From positions 124,001 through 188,000 of the forward strand of contig NW_020825429.1 in assembly GCF_003286085.1 (NCBI RefSeq): 64,000 nucleotides of DNA, read 5' to 3'. This document shows, piece by piece, positions 41,542 to 51,810 of this stretch; positions within the stretch are counted from its first letter, which is position 1, and each line of letters opens with the position of its first letter. The position numbers and the translations under genes were made by a program. The notes under the pieces were generated by a model that made no database searches, had not been told where the DNA came from, and saw only the letters and a program-made list of their open reading frames with translations. The DNA comes from Drosophila persimilis (lineage: Eukaryota > Arthropoda > Insecta > Diptera > Drosophilidae).

Positions 41542-42466
41542 CAGCCCACGGTGCGTGTTCCGCGCTTGCCGCCGGTATGCTCCGCTCCTGGATACTCTCG
41601 AGTTCTGTGGCCAGCATTGTCAGTTGCGTCAGACTTCTCAGTTCGTGTCTTCGCACGTACAGCTGGTACGCCGGGAGGGTGTTGTCATAGATCCGGCTAA
41701 GTTCTTTGGCTTCGTCGTACCCGGCGTGGTGCATGAGCAACCGGAGCTCGATGACGAAGTCCTTGAACGGTTCGCCCGCCGCTTGTTTGCGGTCCCTGAT
41801 CTGGTCTTCCAATTGCTCGAAGTACCGGGGAGGCAGGAAAAAGGCTAGGAATTCCTGGCGGAAATCGGACCATGAGGCGCTCTGGAGTCGGCTGGTGCGG
41901 AACCAACGGTTGGCTCGGTCGGTGAGGAGCTCTGCCATGGCTTGCGGCACGTAGTTCATGTCTAACCCGTACGAGAGGGCAAGCTCTTCCAGTAGTTCCT
42001 GGAACTTGTAGGCTGAGTTTGGGGTCCGTCTTCCGCTTCTCTGTTGGTGCTGAGGTGTCGGGCTGGGGCGTCTGGCTCGTCCTGGCGATCTGGCGTACTG
42101 CCGCTCGAGCTCCGCCAACCTGACCCAGGCATCGTGTTCGAGGGGCCCGGCGACTAGTTCGGCGAAACTCCTCCGCAAATCTTCCACGTTCCCCTCGCGG
42201 CTGAATCCGGTTTGTGTATCCAGCCGGTACTCACCCCTGGGTTGGCGACGAATTCTCCAGGGTAATACCCACTGGGCTGTTCCTCTGTATGGGATTCCAT
42301 CGCTTCGATTGTTACTCGAGTTGGCAGTTTCGCTGGGCTTGCGCTTTTCCTTCACTAGGGCACTGTGTCGAGCTTCGCGGCCGACGCTTCGAATTTCTTC
42401 TCGGGGTGACGGCACTGTTCGCGTTTCTCTGTCGCTGTGTCGCGCTTTCGTCTGCTCGTTGCGCAA
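41498..42466 (-). pseudogene. gag: Gypsy-C copy 2 gag, two deletions
   Basis: Compared with copy 1, a deletion near 42209 removes the RRREELESFAEEF block. A second near 41572 removes everything from about RSIPA to beyond the zinc knuckles and joins the capsid part to the gag/protease boundary. The capsid domain itself (FQELLEELALSYGLDMNYVP ... FKDFVIELRLLM) is nearly identical to copy 1. Upstream codons before 42401 are not part of the copy 1 reading frame. Confidence 0.8.
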
Positions 42467-42579
42467 CTCTTGCCGTCGATATTGCGCAAGGTCGGTGTTT
42501 TCTTTGGGTTGTTCTCTTGTGTTCTTGCTCTAGCGGCCGTGGGGTTTTATTCCACAAACCCTCGCTGAAGTTCCCTTGG

Positions 42580-42597
42580 GTCCCTGCTCGGGCGCCA
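42580..42597 (-). promoter_or_regulatory. Gypsy-C copy 2 primer-binding site
   Basis: TGGCGCCCGAGCAGGGAC on the minus strand, two bases from the LTR end. It is identical to copy 1 (37691-37708) and to Gypsy-A. Confidence 0.8.
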
Positions 42598-42599
42598 CT

Positions 42600-42988
42600 T
42601 GTGATGGACCTATTTCAGGCTGAGGTAAGCTCAGTCACGTCCAGGGGTCAATCCACAAGAAATTTGTAGAAATGGATGGAACTTCAAAGGAGACGTCGGG
42701 GGTGGCTTATCGTGGGCTTCCGCGGTGTCATCGTTTTGTGGTCGATGAACCCGGAAGACTGCTCCTGGCCGGTTGCTTGGTCTGTAGTGGGGGAAGTCCG
42801 CGTGACCTGGTGTTTTTGGTCAGCGTTATGAAGACGGCGCGTGTCAATCGGTGGCTATGTGTGGAGGGGGGGTGTTCGTGTAGTAAATAATGCATGCGTT
42901 CAATTTACGTTGGGCGAGGTGCTGCAATTTAGTAGCAGGTTTTATGTTTTATTGGGCGTTGGGAGAGGCGTTGTAGCGAACCCTTTTA
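42600..42988 (-). mobile_element. Gypsy-C copy 2 LTR
   Basis: About 389 bp. The minus-strand end is GGTCCATCACA. At the other side the terminal hairpin is cut after gcgaaccctttt, and 11 bases later another LTR of the family begins. Confidence 0.8.
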
Positions 42989-42999
42989 GGCGAGACACT

Positions 43000-43914
43000 T
43001 GTGATTGACCTATTTCAGGCTGAGGTAAGCTCAGTCACGTCCAGGGGTCAATCCACAAGAAATTTGTAGAAATGGATGGAACTTCAGGGGAGACGTTGGG
43101 GGTGGTTTATCGTAGAGCAGATGGATCGGGGCTTGGGCGGGCGTTGCTAGCGTTGTGTATCGAATGGTGTATGTGGACGTGGAGTGGGGTGGAGTCGGTG
43201 CCTCGGCTAATTGGACTGAACTTACGCAATCGGGTGTTTTTACGTCGATGTTGGTGTTGTGGTGGTGGTTGGGGTGGTGGTGGTTGGGGTGGTGGTGGTG
43301 GCGTGTAGTAAATAATGCATGCGTTCCATTTACGTTGGGCGAGGTGCTGCAATTTAGTAGCAGGGTTTTTTATTGGGGGTTGGGAGAGGCGTTGTAGCAA
43401 AGACTATAAAATACCAAGATGTCGCATGAGCTAGTTAGTGAATATGAGTTCAATACATATATGCACACTGAAAAAATGTTAAACTTTGAGTGCTTATATC
43501 TTCTAAACTAAAACTATCTTGAAAATTCGATTGGAAAATTCTCTATTAGATGCGTACATTAAATTTATCTAAAGCACTCATACAATTTTTTACTATTTCG
43601 GCTGAGTCCCCACTGTGCCGCGCCAAAGACATCAGCGACCACGCGATTTCGATTACGATTTCGGCACGCAGACGATTCATATTTTGTTTTTGTATTCTAT
43701 CTCTCGAGACACACCGACTCGACGCTGACCGAGGCATTGACGAAGCCGAGTAGCATTTCGGAGGCGAAGGTAGCGTAAAAGAGAATTGAAGTAATAACAC
43801 CGCGCGCCCGTACCCTGAAGCGTCAAACGAAAATTGAAAAAGAATTTGTTCCTCATGCAACATCTCGGTATTGTATAGTCTTTGGTTGTAGCGAACCCTT
43901 TTGGGTTCGTTACA
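43000..43914 (-). mobile_element. Gypsy-C LTR, third copy, with nested TIR element
   Basis: LTR of about 421 bp after subtracting the 487-bp insertion and its 7-bp duplication. It has the same ends (TGTAACGAACCCAAAAGGG ... TCAATCACA) but a different middle, including a GGT-rich stretch at about 43248-43306. No internal region or primer-binding site adjoins it. Confidence 0.8.
43398..43884 (+). mobile_element. Non-autonomous 1360/Hoppel-like TIR element, 487 bp
   Basis: Terminal inverted repeats of about 33 bases (CAAAGACTATA... and its complement at the end, a few mismatches). TSD GTTGTAG at 43391-43397 and 43885-43891. The Gypsy-C LTRs at 37880 and 42972 show the uninterrupted site. It shares its first roughly 230 bases with the longer elements at 12886 and 48805 (ctcctaaac/cttctaaac, tctattagatgcgtacatt). 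No coding capacity. It is an internally deleted, MITE-like derivative. Confidence 0.9.
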
Positions 43915-44132
43915 AAATAAACTAAATAATGCGGAAGAGCGCTCACGATTAACTTCAAATGAAATCAAAGAAGATGATTTAAGTTTATATAAGTTCAACA
44001 AAGACAAGAAAAACAGAGAAGTTGAATTCATTTTGAATAAAAATGCGGATTACACTTATGTTGGACTAAACAATAGCAAACTTAACATCTTTGGTAAAAT
44101 ACCCAGTTTTGTAATTATGGACAAAAATCGAA
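43915..44132 (+). other. Unidentified coding-like fragment
   Basis: AT-rich, open in one frame through its whole length: LNNAEERSRLTSNEIKEDDL, then SLYKFNKDKKNREVEFI and NADYTYVGLNNSKLNIFGK. A Lys/Asn-rich, possibly helical protein; I do not recognise it. It lies between a Gypsy-C LTR and the truncated Gypsy-D copy. It may be part of a DNA-transposon transposase. Confidence 0.4.
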
Positions 44133-44534
44133 TCAAAGATTCACAAACAAAATTTTTGCAGACATGGTAAAGGAAGACAAAGTTATAATATACATGGACG
44201 ATATTATGGTAGCAACAAAAGATAGCAACAAGAAGTGATGAGACGATTGGTAGAGAATAAACTTGAATTAAGGATTGATAAATGCGAATTCTTACAGTCA
44301 GAAGTTAAGTACCTGGGCTATTCCATATGGGGTAACGGAATTAAACCAGATACGAAGGGATTACAGGCAGTAAAAGGGTTCCCAGTCCCTACGAAAACGA
44401 ATGAAGTGCTGAGTTTCTTACGGTTATGCTCTTACTTTAGACGGTTCGTAAAAGATTTTTCCACGAAAGCTAAGCCCCTTTATGATTCGGTAAAAAAAGA
44501 CAGGAAGCTTGAATTCGATATTGTAGAACTATAA
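44133..44534 (+). pseudogene. pol: Gypsy-D RT fragment, copy 2
   Basis: It keeps only the second half of RT. YMDD is at 44191-44202. A deletion of about 18-20 bases just after it shifts the frame. From 44235 the frame is open (LELRIDKCEFLQSEVKYLGY, connection LRLCSYFRRFV) to the same TAA as copy 1 (44532-44534). Confidence 0.8.
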
Positions 44535-44559
44535 TGCTTCGAACAACTAAAAACGTAAC

Positions 44560-46263
44560 TTGTTGGAAGCACCGATCTTGGCACTTTACAATCCCAGAGA
44601 TACGACAGAATTACATTTCGATGCAAGTTCGTTGGGTTTCGGGTCAATGCAGAAGAGGGGTGATGGCAGAATGCACCCAGTCTTCCATTTCTCCAAGCGA
44701 ACAACAATTACCGAAGCCAAATACCACAGCTTTGAGCTGGAGACACTAGCGATAATTTATGCACTACAACGGTTTAGAGTATACGTGCAAGGCATACCCT
44801 TCAAAATAGTGACAGACTGCAACGCGCTAACTATGACTCTAAACAAAAAAGAACTCAATCCACGCATTGCCCGCTGGGCGTTAGAGTTACAAAATTATGA
44901 CTACAAATTAGAACACAGGTCAGGAAGCAGAATGCAACACGTAGATGCGCTAAGCAGAGCCATTCAGGTACTCACGGTAGACACAAACACATTTGAAGAA
45001 AATTTAATTATATGCCAAAACAGACATAACAAACTGATGGAGCTGAGAGAAACGTTACAGAAATCAGAACACAAGCATTATGAGATGAGAAACGGAATAA
45101 TATACAGGGAAAAAGATAACAATACTATCCTATTCTGCGTACCCGAGGAAATGGAAGGCCACGTACTCTCTAAGTACCACGATGAACTAGGGCATGTCGG
45201 GATAGACAAGATGACCGACGCTATATCGAAAAACTACTATATCGCAAACATTAGGTATAAAGCCAAGCGACACATAGAAAACTGTCTAAAATGCATCGCG
45301 TACTCAGCAAAGCACGGAAAAGAGGAAGGGTTTTTACACAACATACCAAAAGGGTCGGAACCATTCGAGGTAGTACATATCGACCATTTCGGGCCAGTCG
45401 ACAAAGGCAGGGCCAACAAGCATGTTTTAGTAGTAATAGACGCGTTCACCAAATTCGTAAGACTTAATACGACCAAAACCACTAGCACAAAGGAAGCAGT
45501 AATTGCAATGAAAGATTATTTCCGAGCGTACAGTAGACCAAGATGCATTGTGTCAGACAGAGGAAGCTGTTTCACGTCAAAAGAGTTTGAAGAATTCTTA
45601 GAACAGAGCAATGTTAAACACGTAAAGATAGCAACAGGCTCGCCACAGGCCAACGGGCAGGTAGAAAGGGTGAACAGAAGTTTGGGACCCATGATTGCAA
45701 AGCTTGTTGACCCGGAAAAAGGATTACACTGGGATATGGTAGTAGAAACAGTAGAGCACGCGATGAACAACACAATTCAAAGAACAATCAATGAACACCC
45801 GAGTAGAATGTTGTTTGGGGTCGTACAAAAAGGAAAGGTTTCAGATTTACTAAAAGATCATCTAGAAGAACTAACCGAGCAACGGACAACAAGGGATCTA
45901 GAAAAGATTAGAGCAGTAGCAGGCACTCATCAGGAAAAAATACAGTCTTATAGCAAACAAGCAGCAGATTCAAAGCGAAGGGAGCCACACGCGTACGTAG
46001 ATAATGATCTAGTTATGGTGAGAAATTTCGACACTCATATAGGGGTGTCTAAAAAGCTTATCCCGAAGTTCAAAGGACCTTATAAGATATCAAAGGTGCT
46101 AAAAAATGATAGGTATTTGCTAGAGGATGTAGAGGGGTTTCAACAATCAAGGATCCCGTATAAAGGAGTTTGGGCGGTGGCGAATATGAAGCCGCAGATA
46201 GAAAATGGTAATAATGCAAATGTCACAGGAAATCAAAATGAAGAAAATGATTCTAATACTTAA
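44560..46263 (+). CDS. pol: Gypsy-D RNase H and integrase, intact frame
   Basis: A 567-codon open frame. RNase H: LHFDASSLGFGS, SFELETLAI (Glu where copy 1 has a stop), IVTDCNALTM and MQHVDALSR, so all four acidic positions are visible. Integrase: HDELGHVG...HIENCLKC zinc region, catalytic Asp in VVHIDHFGPV, Asp in IVSDRGSCF and Glu in NGQVERVNRS, then LVMVRNFDTHIG and the GPY-like module FKGPYKISKV. The C-terminal tail is Asn-rich. Upstream RT is broken, so this is a fragment of pol rather than a gene of its own; the ATG at 44560 is internal to the original polyprotein. Confidence 0.85.
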   Translation: MLEAPILALYNPRDTTELHFDASSLGFGSMQKRGDGRMHPVFHFSKRTTITEAKYHSFELETLAIIYALQRFRVYVQGIPFKIVTDCNALTMTLNKKELNPRIARWALELQNYDYKLEHRSGSRMQHVDALSRAIQVLTVDTNTFEENLIICQNRHNKLMELRETLQKSEHKHYEMRNGIIYREKDNNTILFCVPEEMEGHVLSKYHDELGHVGIDKMTDAISKNYYIANIRYKAKRHIENCLKCIAYSAKHGKEEGFLHNIPKGSEPFEVVHIDHFGPVDKGRANKHVLVVIDAFTKFVRLNTTKTTSTKEAVIAMKDYFRAYSRPRCIVSDRGSCFTSKEFEEFLEQSNVKHVKIATGSPQANGQVERVNRSLGPMIAKLVDPEKGLHWDMVVETVEHAMNNTIQRTINEHPSRMLFGVVQKGKVSDLLKDHLEELTEQRTTRDLEKIRAVAGTHQEKIQSYSKQAADSKRREPHAYVDNDLVMVRNFDTHIGVSKKLIPKFKGPYKISKVLKNDRYLLEDVEGFQQSRIPYKGVWAVANMKPQIENGNNANVTGNQNEENDSNT

Positions 46264-46458
46264 ACTTAAAATGTTAAGAGTAAACCACACCAAACTGTAA
46301 TAATCAATCTATCTAGAAACGAACTTAAATGTAAGGAGTTCCGGAGCACTCCGGTCAGGATGGCCGAATTGTAGTAAGTGTAGCAAGGTAATTATTAGTA
46401 AGGCATTCAATTAGTATTTAAAATAGCATACAGCGCGCATTGGTATTTACCGCACCAT

Positions 46459-48056
46459 TCGTACCAGCGTACACCGAACGAGTAAAAGCTCTACAAGACC
46501 TATTAAAAAAGGGAGACAAATTTGAGTGGGGCGAAGCAGAAGAAAACAGCTTCAAAGACCTAAAGCTGTGTCTAACGGAAGCACCAATATTGGCATGCCC
46601 AGACTTCAGAAAAACATTCATACTCCAAACAGGAAGATGCGGACGGAGAACATGTAATTTCCTACGCAAGCTACAAGCTCAAAATACACAAGATGAGGAT
46701 GTACCTAGAAGACTATCAATTTATCGTAATTACAGATCATCTAGCCCTCAAATGGTTAAATTCCATCGAAAGCCCATCCGGACGAGTAGCAAGATGGGCA
46801 TTGGGACTGCAACCATTCTCATTCGAAATACGATATCGAAAAGGCAAGTTGAACGCAGTGGCGGGCGGACCACGCGAAGAAACCCAAATAGCAGAGATCG
46901 TAGAATGCGCTTGGTATCACACCAAAAAAAGCTACGGATTATACCATAAAACACGGATGATTATACCGACACATACCAAGCCAAACCGACGAAGACGATC
47001 AACCCTGGAAACTGTGCGTTCCAAAACAAGAGAGACAGAGGGTACTAACACACAAACCCAACAGGTCCGCCTGTTCACCTCGGGATCAGACGCACGAATA
47101 TCAGAATAAGGCAGCGATACTTTTGGCCAGGGCTGAGCAGAGACGTAACACGATTCGTACGAACATGCGAAAGCTGCCAAAAATTTAAGGTATCGCAACA
47201 AGCAGCGGCAGGCATGGGAAACAATATGCGTCGATTTCGTGGGCCCACTCCCAAGATCGGCGCACGGCAACACCGAAATTTTCGAAATGGGTGGAGGTCA
47301 AACTGGCAAGAAGCGCAACAGCTGACGCATTCCCAAAGCGAGTGATCTCAGACAACGGCGTTCAATTTACAAGCAGAAAGACGAAACAGGTAATGAAAAC
47401 GTGGGGCATCACCCAACAATTCACGGCACCATACACACCACAAGAAAACCCAACCGAACGAGCGAACCGAACACTAAAGACGATGATCGCACAATTCGCA
47501 GGAGGAAAACACAACAAATGGGAAGAACAACTACCAGAACTAACCCTAGATATAAATAGCAGCAAGTCAGAGGCAACTAAACTAAAGACTAAAAAGGGTT
47601 TAGTCCAGCATACCTGATATTCGGGAGAGAACTTAGATTACCGGGTAACCTATTCGACGAGGCACCACTAGGGTCAGGGTTCAACAATCAAACAAACCAA
47701 GAAAGCACCGACAAACGAAAACAAACAGAAACAATAGCAAGGCAAAACATGGAAGAAGCAGCAGCAAAACATTACAATTTGCGAAAGCGAGCATGGAAGC
47801 CAAAAGTGGGGGACCTGGTATGGGAAAAAAATCGACAAAACAACAGCGAAACTAGAACCGAAATACACCGGTCCGTGTAAGTTACTCGAACTAACCTCAC
47901 CAGTGATTACAACAGTACAAGATACGACAACGAACAAAAAACTACGGGCACACGTCTCACAACTAAAACCAGCAAAAATAGAGGAAGCAAACACAATAAC
48001 GATGCCATCCCTCTACCTTTTCAGAAAGATGGAAAATAATGAAAATAAATTCAACA
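46459..48056 (+). pseudogene. pol: Gypsy-B pol 3' part, copy 1b
   Basis: Same broken order as copy 1a. RT connection end (46440-46660), RNase H piece from 46693 (ITDHLALKWLNSIE), integrase zinc region, VDFVGPLPRSAHG at about 47229-47270 and ISDNGVQF at about 47344. Then 47291-47617 runs from GITQQFTAPYTPQENPTERA to the core end, and a tail with YNLRKRAWKPKVGDLVWEK reaches to about 48000. Several frame changes; some deletions differ from copy 1a. Confidence 0.8.
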
Positions 48057-48082
48057 TTTAGGCCTAGAAATTTAAGGAAAGG

Positions 48083-48712
48083 ATGGCACAGGCCAGCCAC
48101 AAAAACCGAGCGGCAAAACTACTATTGGCCGCCCCCCCACTCAGCTCACGGATGACAGTATCAGTAACAAAAGTGTCAGCACCCAGGAAAACAGACGCAA
48201 ACAAGACGATGGAAACCACGGCAGGACAGGGCGAGACACAAGGAGAACCAGTAGCAACATACAAGGAAGTAATCCCAACAAAGAAGAGGATCAGCTGGGC
48301 AAACCAGGCCAACCAACAGGAACAAACGGCACGAAGAGTCAGCGGACAACAAGGCACGGAACTTTCCTGGGCCAAACAAGTGGAAGACGAAGAATCAGAC
48401 AGGGACGTGCTGGACATAAACCGCGAGTGGCCAACGCCGGAACCGGAACCATGCAAGCCCAGCCAGAGGGGTACCATCCCGAGGGAATGGTATAGCTTCG
48501 AGCTATCGGACGCATCAATCAATATCATCAAAGCGAAACTCGAAGACCGCCCGAAACACACGCAAAGACGGTTCAAACTATGTAAGGAGGAACAGGAGGC
48601 GTGCTGGGTCAAGATCGGCCGAACGGGAGATGTCCGCATCGGCACCTGGTTCCGAGCGACACAAGGAAAGACAACCGGAAACGCCACTCTGGGAAAGGAG
48701 AGGGGAGTGTGA
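48083..48712 (+). CDS. Gypsy-B third ORF, intact
   Basis: 209 codons from ATG 48083 to TGA 48710-48712, which overlaps the LTR start. Hydrophilic, rich in Lys, Thr, Gln and Glu. The first half looks disordered; the second half (WYSFELSDASINIIKAKLED, CWVKIGRTGDVRIGTWFRA) looks folded, with alternating hydrophobic residues. No signal peptide, membrane segment or Cys/His cluster, so I do not call it env. It is present in all four Gypsy-B copies; only this one is uninterrupted. Gypsy-A carries an ORF in the same place. Function unknown; an accessory RNA- or capsid-related role would be a guess. Confidence 0.7.
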   Translation: MAQASHKNRAAKLLLAAPPLSSRMTVSVTKVSAPRKTDANKTMETTAGQGETQGEPVATYKEVIPTKKRISWANQANQQEQTARRVSGQQGTELSWAKQVEDEESDRDVLDINREWPTPEPEPCKPSQRGTIPREWYSFELSDASINIIKAKLEDRPKHTQRRFKLCKEEQEACWVKIGRTGDVRIGTWFRATQGKTTGNATLGKERGV

Positions 48713-48804
48713 CGCCCAGCGCCAGGAAGACCATGCGCCGGCGCCACAAACACCACAACAAGACCTTAGAAACACAATATAAGTATTAGTAGGATAAGTA
48801 GAAC
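48708..48804 (+). mobile_element. Gypsy-B LTR start, copy 1b
   Basis: TGTGACGCC onward; it keeps the agcgccaggaagaccatgcg stretch that copy 1a lacks. It ends at the 1360-like inverted repeat. Confidence 0.85.
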
Positions 48805-49790
48805 CAAAGACTATACAATACCAAGATGTTGTATGAGCGACCAAAAAGCTGTTCTATGGCGGGTCCTAACATTACGACCCAAAAGGCACGAGGGAGCGCG
48901 CGGCATTTCAATTCCCTTTTCGCCTGTACTTCGTCTCTACCGCGACCCCGCTGCCATTCGGTTTCGTTCAATGAGTTCAATAAATATTTGCACACTGAAA
49001 AAATTTAAACTTTGAGTGCTTATATCTCCTAAACTGAAACTATCTTGAAAATTCGATTGGAAAATTCTCTATTAGATGCGTACATTAAATTTATCTAAAG
49101 CACTCATACAATTTTTTGACTATTTCGGCTGAATCCCCACAGTGCACTGCAGTGCCGCGCCAAAAATACATCAGCGACCACGCTGCCATACGGTTTCGGC
49201 ACGCAGACACTGACATGCTTTCAGTGCGCTTGTGTGTGAAGCTAAAAGCCGTATATGCTGCGGGCGAAACCGGTTTATGGCCGTGCCGACCTAGGACATA
49301 CACACATATACACAACTACAAGCATATTTCTGGGTTGGCTCGAGCTCGTGCCAGGCTCGCTTCTTCACTTCTTGTTTAGCAATCAAAGTCAATCAAAGTC
49401 CGGCAAGCAATGCATTGTGAAGACATGTCAAAAATCAAGGCGTACCAATCCTGGTATAAAAATATTTAATTATCCGCCTGCAGACAGCATTTTTGGTCAA
49501 ATTTGGCGCGAAAAATGTTGTGTTGCACTGGAGAATTATGAACAAAAACTGATTATATGGGATGATCATTTTTCTAGCGCATATATAGGGAAGAAAAAGT
49601 TGAAAAGCGAAGCTATTCCAACTTTGAACTTAGAAATTGAACTGGAAAATAATTCTGTTGAATTTATTGAGCCCGAAATTGATGCATAAAATAAAGTATC
49701 TGTTTGCGAAAAATGTAAAAAAAATTCTAAGTCAAATAACTTTTATAAAAAGAAATGCAACAGGATTCTGGAAGAAATAAAAAATTTAAA
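48805..49790 (+). mobile_element. 1360/Hoppel-like element, copy 2
   Basis: It starts at CAAAGACTATACAATACC and matches copy 1 (12886-13101 plus 18575-19344) without the BEL-1 insertion. The empty target site tgagtgcttatatc is at about 49012. It ends at DINE-like copy D. Confidence 0.7.
49255..49785 (+). pseudogene. THAP-domain region, copy 2
   Basis: As copy 1: CIVKTCQKS, PPADSIFGQIWREKCC, DHFSSAYIG, KSEAIPTLNL. The position of the third zinc-binding Cys reads Trp (LIIWDDHF). TAA at 49687-49689 ends the frame, and the Lys-rich stretch with CEKCKKNSK follows. The rest of the transposase is absent. Confidence 0.55.
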
Positions 49791-50523
49791 CGAGGGGGAA
49801 CGTTGTGAGTTGCTGCGGACACCGCAACTCTACAGTTATACCCGATACTAAGTCAGTATGGCTCTCCTCCGGCAGATGGCGCTAATATTAAGCGACACGA
49901 CAAAGAGTGTGTGCGAGAGAGACAGAAAATCAGTCTGAGCGTGACGTCGGGCGCTGCGTAGCAACTGAAAATTGATTTGTTCCTTTTGGCTATAAAAATT
50001 ATCCGATCTGATCCAAATTCAGCAACCGGATAGATATGGTCATTCTCTACGATTGTGCGTTTTTAGTTTTCTATGATTAGTTTTGTCGTATCTGCAATAT
50101 TGTGGATGCAACAGGTTTTCGTCCTTTGCGGGGGCGGAAGGGGGTGGGGCGAAATTTTGAGATATACGTTTTATAGTGAGATCTAACAGAAGTGCGGATA
50201 CCAAATTTGGTTACTCTAGTGTTAATAGTCTTTGAGATTTGTGGATGTCCCAGATTTTCGTCCTTTGCGGGTCGGAAGGGGGTGTGGCGAAATTTTGACA
50301 CAAAATGGTCAAGGTACGATATTACAGGAGTGTGGATACCAAATTTGGTTGCTCTGGCTCTTATAGGTTCTGAGATCCTTGAACTCATATTTTGCAATTG
50401 GCAAAACCGACCATAAAACCTGTGTGTTAGAGAGAGACAGAGCGAGAAAAAACGAAATTGTTTTCTTGATTCTGGCTGTAATAATTATACGATCTGGTTG
50501 AGATTTTACACTCTAGAAGATAT
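49791..50523 (+). mobile_element. DINE-1/mini-me-like element, copy D, 3'-truncated
   Basis: It starts CGAGGGGGAACG at the same host position as copy B. It is cut at 50523 (ctctagaagatata) where the Gypsy-B LTR begins, so microsatellite and 3' end are lost. It has a short internal duplication of tagttttct near 50060. Confidence 0.85.
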
Positions 50524-51106
50524 AATGCGCTCCGTGGAGAAGAAATGTTGCGGAGAGTTAATGCGCTCCGAGGAGGGGAAAGGCGGCGGAGGTTTAATGC
50601 GCTGCGAGGAGGATGGGAGGATCTCTGGGGCTGCTGGTGGCTGCTACTGATGCTTACCTCTCCACTGGCCGGAGCCGAACTGATGCTGATCGCTCTGGCG
50701 GTGCCCCTTTTACTTCCGAAAAGCAGCTGATCCGTACGGCATGTCACTAGCGCGTTGTGCTGATGTGTCTCTAACGCGTTTGTACGGATCGGCTTTTAGT
50801 GTGCCCGTTGGTGCTTGGGTTATGGTCACACTTGGGGCGGTCAGCTGTGGGTGTGACCGTGGGTGGCTGTGCTACGGGCCCATTGGTGGTGATCAGCTGT
50901 GGTTGGTTTTATGTATCTTTATTGTTTGTTTATTTATACTTATTTCTTTTATCCTTATGTGGCAGGTCTTCATGTATTGTCGCTTATGTTCTACTTATCC
51001 TACTAATACTTATATTTTAGTCTTCATGGCTTGTCTTGGTGTTTCTAAGGTCTTGTTGTGGTGTTTGTGGCGCCGGCGCATGGTCTTCCTGGCGCTGCGC
51101 GTCACA
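50524..51106 (-). mobile_element. Gypsy-B copy 2 3' LTR, truncated
   Basis: It matches 55242-55824 of the complete LTR. It keeps three of the 36-bp units (aatgcgctcc at 50524, 50560 and 50596) and ends on the minus-strand TGTGACGCG start. Confidence 0.9.
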
Positions 51107-51810
51107 CTCCCCCCTCCTTTCCCAGAGTGGCGTTTTCGGTTGTCTTTCCTTGTGTCGCTCGGAACCAGGTGCCGATGCGGACATCTCCCGTTCGGCCGAT
51201 CTCGACCCAGCACGCCTTCTGTTCCTCGTTCCATAGTTTGAACCGTCTTTACGTGTGTTTCGGGCGGTCTTCGAGTTTCGCTTTGATGATATTGATTGAT
51301 GCGTCCGATAGCTCGAAGCTATGCGGAACGTTCCATTCCCTCGGGATGGTACCCCTCTGGCTGGGCTTGCTTAGTTCCGGTTCCGTCGTTGGCCACTCGG
51401 GGTTTAGGTCCAGCACGTCCCTGTCTGATTCTTCGTCTTCCACTTGTTTGGCCCAGGAAAGTTCAGTGCCTTGTTGTCCGCTGACTCTTCGTGCCGTTTG
51501 TTCCTGTTGGTTGGCCTGGTTTGCCCAGCTGATCCTCTTCTTTGTTGGGATTACTTCCTTGTATGTTGCTACTGGTTCTCCTTGTGTCTCGCGCTGTCCT
51601 GACGTGGTTTCCATCGTCTTGTTTGCGTCTGTTTTCCTGGGTGCTGACACTTTTGTTACTGATACTCACATCCGTGAGCTGAGTGGGGGTGCGGCCGATA
51701 GTAGTTTTGCCGCTCGGTTTTTTTGGCTGGCCTGTGCCATCCTTTCCTTAAATTTCTGGGCCGAAATGTTGAATTTATTTTCATTATTTTCCATCTTTCT
51801 GAAAAGGTAG
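51107..51810 (-). pseudogene. Gypsy-B third ORF, copy 2
   Basis: Same protein as 48083-48712. It is interrupted by TGA (plus 51666-51668, after LSSRM) and TAA (plus 51249-51251, where copies 1a and 1b have CAA). Both stops are also present in copy 3. The frame between them is open, with a short in-frame insertion (NVPHSFELSD). The C-terminal part after the second stop is shifted. Confidence 0.8.

Larger units (their letters stand above)
38875..42988 (-). mobile_element. Gypsy-C copy 2 (LTR to integrase)
   Basis: Minus strand, 5' end at right: LTR 42600-42988, primer-binding site 42580-42597, gag (two deletions), protease, RT (catalytic part deleted), RNase H end, integrase, truncated at 38875 within the integrase tail (RHYNLR). 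Third ORF and 3' LTR are missing. Confidence 0.85.
44133..46458 (+). mobile_element. Gypsy-D copy 2 (RT end to LTR start)
   Basis: Duplicate of 8180-10524, starting inside RT at tcaaagattcac. Same junction to Gypsy-B at its 3' end. A small deletion just after the YMDD region distinguishes it. 3' non-coding and LTR start (TGTAG at 46370) as in copy 1. Confidence 0.9.
46459..48804 (+). mobile_element. Gypsy-B copy 1b
   Basis: Duplicate of 10525-12885: broken RNase H and integrase, intact third ORF, LTR start 48708-48804. It has private deletions (for example around 46915 and 47210). Confidence 0.9.
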
